The notes under the pieces: model-generated | Database searches by the model: none | The model's input: the letters and a program-made list of their open reading frames with translations, nothing else | What the model was told of the DNA's origin: nothing | Part shown: positions 29,702 through 36,700 of the stretch, piece by piece | Layout of the letters: every line of letters starts with the position of its first letter | Position numbering within the stretch: the stretch's first letter is position 1 | Assembly (NCBI RefSeq): GCF_010915725.1 | Contig: NZ_JAAIJR010000010.1 | Location: forward strand, 1-64,000 | Source: Thiorhodococcus mannitoliphagus | Lineage (GTDB): Bacteria; Pseudomonadota; Gammaproteobacteria; Chromatiales; Chromatiaceae | Direction of reading: 5' to 3' | DNA length: 64,000 nt | Translations under genes and position numbers: made by a program

Positions 29702-30088
29702 CTATGCCTCGAATTCGTTCATGATGGAGCGGCGGTCGCCATAGGCATGCAGCATGATCTGGCGCGGGAAGCGCTCGCCGGCGCAACCGACGCAGCGGCC
29801 GACGATGAGATTGCGCAGGCGCTGGCCGTTGGCGTTTGGCTTGAGCCCCATCGCATTTTCGAGCGCGAGCGAGGCGGCCTCCGCATGGGCGTAGGGGCAG
29901 ACCCCGCAGACACGTTGGGTCACCTGCTGGGCGACCCGCGCATCGTGACCGATCAGGGCCTTCTCGATGCCGCGGAACATGTCCGCCGTGCAGTGTGCGT
30001 CGGTGACGACTTGGTCTTCAAGGCGGATGACGAAGCGGAGATGACCCTCAATACGGGTCATGGGATCGACGACGATACTGGCAGTCAT
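29702..30088 (-). pseudogene. [NiFe]-hydrogenase large subunit, N-terminal fragment
   Basis: A 128-codon open frame beginning MTASIVVDPMTRIEGHLRF, the standard hydrogenase large-subunit start. It continues with [18 protein letters not shown] and the L1 motif [10 protein letters not shown], whose two Cys ligate nickel. After RLRNLIVG homology fades, and the frame closes about 30 codons later. The C-terminal L2 motif (DPCxxC), which completes the metal site, is missing, so it cannot be an active hydrogenase. A full subunit would be about 450-600 residues. No small-subunit or maturation genes are adjacent. The stop is only two bases before the chemoreceptor start, so the chemoreceptor may have captured its promoter. 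Confidence 0.7.
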
Positions 30089-30230
30089 GAGCGTCCGCGA
30101 AAAGGATTGTTTTCTGTGAGCCTGACTATAAGCAGGCGAGCAGTCAGCTCATGTGATGAGTTTCTCGGATCGGCCCCGAAAATGAGCGACGGAACCTGTG
30201 GTTGACGAAGATCACCGTGAGGGAAACCCT

Positions 30231-30395
30231 GTGCCAGAGAACATTGACTACTCCCTGGTGGCCTTGGCCCGTGGGATCCCAGAACAGCCGGAACTGCTCG
30301 TCGGCTATCTTGACGATGCCACGCACGATCTCGATCTCGACGATGATGAGCTATCGGAACTCTGGGCGCGCGCCACATCGGGCGATTGGGATTAG
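30231..30395 (+). CDS. Small acidic hypothetical protein
   Basis: A 54-residue protein from a GTG at 30231, with GTGAGGG 7 bases upstream, reading PENIDYSLVALARGIPEQPE, then GYLDDATHDLDLDDDELSEL. It is strongly acidic at the C-terminus and has no membrane segment. A weak hairpin followed by six T lies 28 bp after the stop. I do not recognise it. It could be a small regulatory protein, or the frame could be fortuitous. Confidence 0.4.
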   Translation: MPENIDYSLVALARGIPEQPELLVGYLDDATHDLDLDDDELSELWARATSGDWD

Positions 30396-30422
30396 GACCT
30401 GATATTGACGCGCATTCGGCAC

Positions 30423-30441
30423 AACCGTAGGTCGGTTTTTT
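30423..30441 (+). terminator. Possible weak Rho-independent terminator
   Basis: AACCG and CGGTT make a 5-bp stem with a 5-nt loop, followed by a run of T ending at 30441. It would close the small acidic gene. The rest of the gap to 30722 holds no gene; the only clear signal is the AAGGAGG ribosome-binding site of the next gene at about 30710. Confidence 0.35.
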
Positions 30442-30722
30442 GTCGCGGACCTTGAGACGGCGCGCACAGCAACGATCTCCTACAATAGTTAGCATTGGCT
30501 CGCGATTCTGCGTCCGACCCTCAGATTCGCCCGCATTCGGCGCGCACCTCCCCCCTTTGCGAGCCGCATGGTGCTTGGGCTGATCCGACCTTCGTCGAGC
30601 CTCGTCCCTCGGTCCAACCGACGCCAGGTATCGGTTGTGGCCACAGCCGTTTTTCGGTGTTCCCTTGCAGATCTGAGACAACAGCGCCGTCAGCGCTGCT
30701 GCAATCAAAAGGAGGTTTGAAC

Positions 30723-31616
30723 ATGACTCGGTATCGCCTGCTCTCGCTCCCAATGCTCCTGGTCTGCTGGGTTCTTGCGAGCCCGATTGCATCCGCCGCC
30801 GATCTGCCCGAGATCCAGGCTCGCGGCGAGCTGCGCCACTTGGGTATTCGCTACGCCAACTTCGTCACTGGCACCGGCGATGGCTTCGACGTCGAGTTGA
30901 TCCAGGGCTTTGCCGGCTACCTCGGCGTCGCCTACAGGCTGGTCTACAGCGATTTCTATTCGGTGATCCGCGACCTGCTCGGCAAGAATGTGGTGCGCTC
31001 AGGCGACAGGGTCACCCTTGAAGGCGACTACCCGGTCAAGGGCGACATGATCGCAACCGGTTTCACCGTCCTACCCTGGCGCGAGCAGGTCCTGCTCTAT
31101 TCCGAGCCAACCTTCCCCTCGCAGGTCATGCTGATCGCCCGCGCCGACTCGCCGATTCAGCCCATCAAAGGCAGCGACGACCTCCTCAAAGACATCCAAG
31201 AGACCAAGGAACTCATCGGCAAGCGCAGTCTGCTGGTCATGGAGAAGACCTGTCTCGACCCCGCCAACTATGGCCTGAAGGGCCGAGGGATCGAGCTGCG
31301 CGCCTATACCAAGAGCACCAACATCAACGAGATGGTGCCGGCCTTGCTCCACCTGGATGCGGATCTATCGCTCCTGGACGTCCCGGACCTCATGCTTGAC
31401 ATGCAGAAGTGGTCCGGCACCTTCAAGGTCATCGGCCCGATCTCCGAAGAGCAGGCCCTGGCAGCCGCCTTCCCCAAGGATGCGCCCCAGTTGCGTGATG
31501 CCTTCAACGTCTATTTGCAGCAGATCAAGACGGATGGCACCTACGACAGGCTGGTGAACAAGTACTATCCCGGTGTGAAGCGCTACTTCCCGGCGTTCTT
31601 CGCTGAACAGGACTGA
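30723..31616 (+). CDS. Family 3 extracellular solute-binding protein
   Basis: A 297-residue periplasmic protein with a signal peptide (MTRYRLLSLPMLLVCWVLAS, cleavage near ASA-AD). The mature part begins LPEIQARGELRHLGIRYANF, typical of family 3 binding proteins for amino acids or similar polar ligands. It contains GFTVLPWREQVLLYSEPTFP (hinge region) and ends with GTYDRLVNKYYPGVKRYFP. No ABC permease follows; the next gene, 15 bp away, is a membrane PAS-GGDEF-EAL protein. The binding protein therefore more likely presents a ligand to that sensor than to a transporter. The start ATG follows AAGGAGG. Confidence 0.85.
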   Translation: MTRYRLLSLPMLLVCWVLASPIASAADLPEIQARGELRHLGIRYANFVTGTGDGFDVELIQGFAGYLGVAYRLVYSDFYSVIRDLLGKNVVRSGDRVTLEGDYPVKGDMIATGFTVLPWREQVLLYSEPTFPSQVMLIARADSPIQPIKGSDDLLKDIQETKELIGKRSLLVMEKTCLDPANYGLKGRGIELRAYTKSTNINEMVPALLHLDADLSLLDVPDLMLDMQKWSGTFKVIGPISEEQALAAAFPKDAPQLRDAFNVYLQQIKTDGTYDRLVNKYYPGVKRYFPAFFAEQD

Positions 31617-31631
31617 AGCGGAGGGGAGACG

Positions 31632-34412
31632 ATGGTGTTATTCAGAACAACACCTCTACGCTGGCTGCTGCTCCTCGTCGCCGTCGTCTTCTCCTTCTAT
31701 CTGCTGCTGCTCCTGACCAACGTCTATCACTCCCAGAGACAGTTGCGTGCCGCCGCCGAGGCACGCCTGCTCGCAGAGTCCCAACAGACCGCAACGCTGA
31801 TAGGGGACTTGCTGGCGGATCAGGAAAGCTTCGTGATCGACCTCGCCAAGATCCACGAGATCGGGACATTTCTCGTGAACAACGCCCTTGGCATGTCGAT
31901 GCGCTACGGTCTGAGCACCAACCTCGCCGCGATCGAAGAGCGCTTTCGCAGCAAACTTACTCAGAAGCGCTTGCTCGGCGCTGACATCTATGAGCGCATC
32001 CTCTATGTCGACGAGGCACAAGCCACACTCGTCGACACCGACCCGGATGCAGCCCTCGATCCGCAAATCCGCAGCAGCGATCAGGAGCCGCACCTCATGA
32101 TCGACGAAGCCCACGGCAAGATTATCGCGAGCGCCCCTGTTCGCTATCGGGACAAGCCTGGCGGGTTCGTCATCACGGTCTCCAGTCTCGATCTACTCTC
32201 TCGCTATCTGACATCGTCCAGAGTCGATCTGGGCTTCCGACAGTTTCTTGTCGCTGGCTCGGGACAGTCACTGACGGATGCCAGCCGAACCCTGCTCGAT
32301 GCGACACAAACTCGGCATCTCGCGGCTCTCCCTCCCAGGAGGCTCATCCACGTCAGCGAGCTGCCCAGTCTCGCGACAGCCCCGCTGGCCAAGGATTACG
32401 ATCTGGTGCTGCGCATGCCGGTGGCGCACAGCGACCTGTCTGTCATCACCGTGCTGCCCGCCTCACTGCTCTATGGGCACATCACGTCGCGCGGATTCCT
32501 CTTCTTCGCGAGCAGCGTTCCCCTGATCCTGCTCTTCGCGGCGCTCTGGCTCGGGCGCATGCGTCAGCGTGCCCAACGCCTTGAGGCCGATGTGCTGGAG
32601 TCGAACCGCAACCGTGCCGAGCTGCAAGACCGCAACGACGCCTTGACCGCCGAGATCTTCCGACGCAAGACCTTGGAGCATCAGTTACGCGAAAGCGAGG
32701 AACGCTATCGCACCTACATCGAGCACGCCCCAGAAGGCATTTTCGTCTCCGACAATCTCGGCCGCCTCGTGGACGTCAACCCCTCAGCCTGCGTCATGGT
32801 TGGCTACACGCGCGCCGAACTCTTGACGATGGCGGTGACCGACCTGTCACCCCCGGACATGGTCCGCACACATGCTGACGCACTCGAGCAGGTGCTGGCC
32901 AATGGAAGACACGAGCTGGAGATTGGTCTGCGTCGCAAGGATGGCACCGACATTGTCGGCAGCCTGCGCGCGATCACCTTGCCCGACGACCTCGTGATGG
33001 GCTTTTGTGTCGACATCACCGAGCGCAAGCGCGCCGAAGAGCAGATTCATAGCCTGGCCTATTTCGACCCCCTGACCGGGTTGCCGAACCGCCGTCTGCT
33101 CCACGACCGCCTGCGTCAATTGATGGCCGGCAGCGACCGCAATCGTGAGTACGGTGCCGTGATGATGCTGGATCTGGATCGCTTCAAGGATCTCAACGAC
33201 ACCCAAGGACATGACATCGGGGATCGCCTGTTGGCCGAGGTGGCACTGCGCCTCGTCGCAAGCGTGAGGCGAGAGGACACCGTCGCACGCCTGGGCGGGG
33301 ACGAGTATGTCATCATCGCCGGCGAACTTGGCACAGAGGAATCGGCAGCCGCGCTGCAGGCCGAGCACATCGCCGAGAAGGTTCACCGTGCGCTCGACCA
33401 GCCCTACGCCCTGGCGGAAGGACGGCCTGCCCATCACAGCTCGGTCAGTATTGGCGTGGCCCTTTTCTGCGGTCGAGATCTCGGCGTCGAACTGCTCCTC
33501 AAGCAGGCGGATGTGGCCCTCTACCAGGCCAAGAATGCGGGACGCAACACCATCCGCTTTTTCAATCCGGAGATGCAGGCGGCCATCGACGCCCGTGCAA
33601 CGCTGGAGACCGCCTTGCGACGGGCCATCGAACACGAGGAGCTGCGCCTCTACTTCCAGCCGCAGGTGGATCAAGACGGACGCGTGATCGGGGCTGAGGC
33701 GCTGCTGCGCTGGTTGCCACCTGGCTCCGCGCCAGTCTCCCCGGCGCGCTTCATCCCTCTGGCCGAAGAGACTGGACTCATTATCCCGATCGGCATCTGG
33801 GTGCTCGAGCATGCCTGCGAGCAGCTGCGCGCCTGGCAGGCAAATCCTCAGACAGGGGATCTGGTGCTCTCGATCAATGTGAGCGCCCGTCAGTTTCACC
33901 AACCGGACTTCGTTGACCTCGTGCGCGACACGATCGCTGCGTCCCGCGTCGACGCAAGGGGCTTGAAGCTTGAGCTGACCGAGAGTCTGGTGCTCGACCG
34001 CGTCGACCAGGTCATCGGCCGCATGCAAACGCTCAAGGCGCTCGGACTCGGCTTCTCCCTAGATGATTTCGGGACCGGCTACTCGTCACTGTCCTATCTC
34101 AAGCGCTTGCCGCTCGATCAGGTCAAGATCGACCAGTCCTTTGTGCGCGACCTCGCGCATGATCAGAACGATGCTGCCATCGTCAAAGCCGTGCTGGCGA
34201 TGAGTCAGTCGCTCGGATTAGATGCCGTTGCTGAAGGTGTCGAAACGGAGGACCAGCGGGCCTTTCTAGTCAAACATGGCTGTCAGCAGTTTCAGGGCTT
34301 TCTTTTCGGTAAACCCGTGCCTATCGAAGATTTTCCAGCACCTGAGAGATTGCAGCCGGCCCCAGGGGTTGTGCTAGAGTTTCCTGAGTTTGGCCGGAAT
34401 AAGCACGCCTAA
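31632..34412 (+). CDS. Membrane sensor PAS-GGDEF-EAL c-di-GMP protein
   Basis: A 926-residue inner-membrane protein. TM1 is at 10-30 and TM2 at about 285-305, with a periplasmic domain of about 250 residues (LSTNLAAIEERFRSKL, LAGSGQSL) resembling double-Cache sensors. A PAS domain spans about 345-460. The cyclase motif is GGDEY in ARLGGDEYVII, with a likely inhibitory site RRED five residues upstream. The EAL phosphodiesterase domain has GAEALLRW and LDDFGTGYSSLSYLKRLP, so both activities look possible. It follows the solute-binding protein gene with a GAGGGGAG ribosome-binding site, suggesting a two-gene sensory unit controlling c-di-GMP. Confidence 0.92.
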   Translation: MVLFRTTPLRWLLLLVAVVFSFYLLLLLTNVYHSQRQLRAAAEARLLAESQQTATLIGDLLADQESFVIDLAKIHEIGTFLVNNALGMSMRYGLSTNLAAIEERFRSKLTQKRLLGADIYERILYVDEAQATLVDTDPDAALDPQIRSSDQEPHLMIDEAHGKIIASAPVRYRDKPGGFVITVSSLDLLSRYLTSSRVDLGFRQFLVAGSGQSLTDASRTLLDATQTRHLAALPPRRLIHVSELPSLATAPLAKDYDLVLRMPVAHSDLSVITVLPASLLYGHITSRGFLFFASSVPLILLFAALWLGRMRQRAQRLEADVLESNRNRAELQDRNDALTAEIFRRKTLEHQLRESEERYRTYIEHAPEGIFVSDNLGRLVDVNPSACVMVGYTRAELLTMAVTDLSPPDMVRTHADALEQVLANGRHELEIGLRRKDGTDIVGSLRAITLPDDLVMGFCVDITERKRAEEQIHSLAYFDPLTGLPNRRLLHDRLRQLMAGSDRNREYGAVMMLDLDRFKDLNDTQGHDIGDRLLAEVALRLVASVRREDTVARLGGDEYVIIAGELGTEESAAALQAEHIAEKVHRALDQPYALAEGRPAHHSSVSIGVALFCGRDLGVELLLKQADVALYQAKNAGRNTIRFFNPEMQAAIDARATLETALRRAIEHEELRLYFQPQVDQDGRVIGAEALLRWLPPGSAPVSPARFIPLAEETGLIIPIGIWVLEHACEQLRAWQANPQTGDLVLSINVSARQFHQPDFVDLVRDTIAASRVDARGLKLELTESLVLDRVDQVIGRMQTLKALGLGFSLDDFGTGYSSLSYLKRLPLDQVKIDQSFVRDLAHDQNDAAIVKAVLAMSQSLGLDAVAEGVETEDQRAFLVKHGCQQFQGFLFGKPVPIEDFPAPERLQPAPGVVLEFPEFGRNKHA

Positions 34413-34552
34413 GAAGCTGTCTGGAATCTCGTAGGCGTGACTTAAATCGCACTCGATACCTATGCTGGTGGGCGACTGAAGTCGCCCCGTTCATCAATGC
34501 CGGCTCTTCTTCCGAATCGGTCAACCGATCACAGAGCACAGCCCCCCGACGC

Positions 34553-34630
34553 TCTGAATTCTGTGAAGCGCCGACCAGCTTAACCCCTCGGAAATCCTAT
34601 AGCCAACGCCAGAGCTTCACAGAATTCGGA
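34553..34630. repeat. 78-bp element with 17-bp inverted repeats
   Basis: TCTGAATTCTGTGAAGC (34553-34569) and GCTTCACAGAATTCGGA (34614-34630) are inverted repeats with one mismatch, separated by 44 bp. The element is a single strong stem-loop. It lies in the 1-kb gene-poor tract 34413-35439, just before an integrase remnant, and could be a recombination site or a small nonautonomous element. I do not see integron attC core sites. Confidence 0.5.
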
Positions 34631-34683
34631 CCTTCACATAAACGCGGCCAGCCGAAGGCGGTCCGCTTCCACTGCGCTTCGGC

Positions 34684-34860
34684 AAGAGCATTCAGCGCAT
34701 CGAGCGGGCGCTGCAGCAGAATGAGGACTCCTCTCTGAAGAACGTCGGCAAGCTCGAGACCGCGCAGCAGATGGCCAACCATGAGCGCGCGCGGACCACT
34801 GGCCTCTACGATCGGCGCAACGAACAGATCAATTTGGATGAGGTGGAGCGGATCATTATA
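34684..34860 (+). pseudogene. Tyrosine recombinase/integrase C-terminal remnant
   Basis: The plus-strand frame gives LKNVGKLETAQQMANHERAR, then TTGLYDRRNEQINLDEVERI. This is the C-terminus of a tyrosine recombinase: the conserved His of the active site sits in MANHERAR and the nucleophile Tyr in TTGLYDRR. Upstream of about 34684 nothing matches the rest of an integrase, so only the tail remains. It marks a former mobile element at this place. Confidence 0.6.
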
Positions 34861-35224
34861 GCCATCCTGGGTGATATCCATACAAGCCCTTTCGGTTGTG
34901 GTACGGAAATACAAGGCTCAAATCAAAGGGTCAGTCCGAGCATCACGTCCGATGGCTATATTTGCAGCGCTGATCGTCTGCAATGTGACAGATGACCAAT
35001 ACATCGAATCCTTGAAAGACTAAATTCCGGAGGCAAACTCTGGATCATCTTGTGGCTGGCAGGTCTTCGGCGTTGCCAAGAAATAGATGACTGTCGAGAC
35101 CACTAAAGCTGTTAGGACACCTGGCCCCTAAGATGACGAATCCTTGTCTGATCCCATGGTATGCGTCGTTTGTGTATTGGTTGGGCCTCGCCCGAACTCA
35201 CAAGCGCCGCCGCTGACGCAGTTC

Positions 35225-35355
35225 GGCCTTGATCATCGTCTCGCCCAAGACCGATAAAAGCACTCAACTAAAGCAATTGTTACCCGAAAAATCAGAGTCT
35301 TACTTGAACGACCGAGGTTGCATCACGGCAGGTGGACCGAACGATGATCAAGGCC
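35225..35355. repeat. Perfect 15-bp inverted repeat bounding 131 bp
   Basis: GGCCTTGATCATCGT at 35225-35239 and ACGATGATCAAGGCC at 35341-35355 are exact inverse copies. CGCAGTTC flanks the first on its outer side, and CGCAGTTCAAC follows the second directly. The interior has no gene. It could be the scar of an insertion or a long-range hairpin upstream of the FIST gene. Apart from this, the element at 34553 and the integrase tail, the 34413-35388 tract is empty. Confidence 0.5.
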
Positions 35356-35388
35356 CGCAGTTCAACTTGGCGAGGCCATCGCCACGAG

Positions 35389-35426
35389 GCGCCTCCACCC
35401 CGCCGTGAATGGCGGGGTGGAGGCGC
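35389..35426. promoter_or_regulatory. Perfect 16-bp hairpin touching the FIST gene ribosome-binding site
   Basis: GCGCCTCCACCCCGCC and GGCGGGGTGGAGGCGC pair over 16 bases around the loop GTGAAT. The next base starts AAGGAG, the Shine-Dalgarno of the FIST-domain gene (ATG at 35440). The hairpin has no T-tract, so it is not a normal terminator. A GC-rich stem beside a ribosome-binding site should affect initiation or mRNA stability. Confidence 0.65.
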
Positions 35427-35439
35427 AAGGAGATTTAGG

Positions 35440-36690
35440 ATGCACGCAACGCTTGCTTCTGCTCTGGCGTCTTCCCCTGTGGCGGTCAGTCAGGTCCGCC
35501 AGGCCGATGCCTTCACCGCCGCGCGGGAGGCAGCTCGCCAGGCGCGGGATCAACTTCCGGCGGACGCGGAACTCGGATGGTTGTTGACCTTCGCCGGAGG
35601 CCAGCACGATCCCGCCGCGCTCCTCGCGGGTTTTCGGGCCGAACTGGGCGACCTGCCGGTGGTGGGCGGATGTGGCACGGGGGTCATCACGGCGGCGGCG
35701 GCCAGCGGCACGGGTTATGAATGCGGCGTCCTGCTGTTCCCCGCGTCACTGACGCCGACCGCCATCCTGAGCGCGACGGGTCTGGATCAGGATGAAGTCG
35801 CGGTGGGCCGACGGCTCGGCGCCGAACTGTGCGCCCTCGATCTGCCGGCGGCATCCACCGTCCTGCTGTTTTACGACTCGGTCAAGAGTGCCCCACCGCC
35901 GGTTCTGCACCTCGGCAGCCGCCTGCTGGATGGACTCTATGAAGGCTTGGCCGACGCGCATCCACAGGTGATTGGCGCGGGGATGCTGACCGATTTCGAC
36001 CTATCGAGCGGCTATGTGTTCGATGGCCGAGAAGTCCGTCGACACGCAGCGGTTGCCGTGGTTCTGCCACCGGGGTTGGTGGGGCGGGTGGCGATCATGC
36101 ACGGCTGTCTGCCGGCCAGTCCTTTTCTGGAAATCACCCGCATTGAGGGCGCCCGGGTGTTAGAACTGGACGGTCGCCCGGCACTGTCGGTCGTCGAAGA
36201 GCGCCTGGGCGTCTCGCGCGAAGACCTGCTGGCCCGCCACCCCTTGCCAGCCTTGACCCTGGGCGAGAAGCACGGCGACCCTTTTGCCCCCTTCAACGAT
36301 GGTCAGTACGTCAATCGGCTGGTGATCGCCGTGGATCCGGCCGATGACGCCTTGGTCCTGTTCGAGGCCGATTTTCAGGTCGGCTCCAAGATCCAACTGA
36401 TGGCCTACGAACCCTGGCGCATGATCGACTCCGCCCGGGAGCAGACGCTGTCCCTGCTGGCCAGTCTTGAGCAACGACCGCCCTTGTTCGGTCTCTATAT
36501 CGACTGCGCTGGCCGTTCCATGGCCTTCAGCGGTATGGACGAAGACGAAACCGCACCGGTCCGCCAGGAGGTGGGGGCTCTCTGCCCCTTGCTGGGGTTT
36601 TATTCCGGCGTGGAGATCGCCCCCTTCATGGGGCGGGCGCGACCTTTGGATTGGACCGGTGTCCTGGCACTCTTCACCCTGACCACCTGA
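35440..36690 (+). CDS. FIST-domain sensory protein
   Basis: A 416-residue soluble protein with FIST N (LGWLLTFAGGQHDPAALLAG, VVGGCGTGVITAAA) and FIST C (GLYIDCAGRSMAFSG, VGALCPLLGFYSGVEIAPFM) domains. FIST proteins are cytoplasmic small-ligand sensors, thought to bind amino acids or similar molecules, and they are commonly paired with signalling outputs. The start ATG follows AAGGAGATTTAGG, directly behind a 16-bp hairpin. It ends 10 bp before a PAS-GGDEF-EAL gene, so the two form an operon and the FIST protein probably feeds a signal to c-di-GMP turnover. Confidence 0.9.
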   Translation: MHATLASALASSPVAVSQVRQADAFTAAREAARQARDQLPADAELGWLLTFAGGQHDPAALLAGFRAELGDLPVVGGCGTGVITAAAASGTGYECGVLLFPASLTPTAILSATGLDQDEVAVGRRLGAELCALDLPAASTVLLFYDSVKSAPPPVLHLGSRLLDGLYEGLADAHPQVIGAGMLTDFDLSSGYVFDGREVRRHAAVAVVLPPGLVGRVAIMHGCLPASPFLEITRIEGARVLELDGRPALSVVEERLGVSREDLLARHPLPALTLGEKHGDPFAPFNDGQYVNRLVIAVDPADDALVLFEADFQVGSKIQLMAYEPWRMIDSAREQTLSLLASLEQRPPLFGLYIDCAGRSMAFSGMDEDETAPVRQEVGALCPLLGFYSGVEIAPFMGRARPLDWTGVLALFTLTT

Positions 36691-36700
36691 CCTTGCCGTC

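Noticed and set aside
30442-30722. Possible c-di-GMP (GEMM) riboswitch before the solute-binding protein/GGDEF-EAL pair
   Set aside because: No GEMM-like conserved core is visible in the leader.
34553-34630. Integron attC site
   Set aside because: The inverted repeat lacks the RYYYAAC/GTTRRRY core sites and no integron integrase or cassette gene is present.
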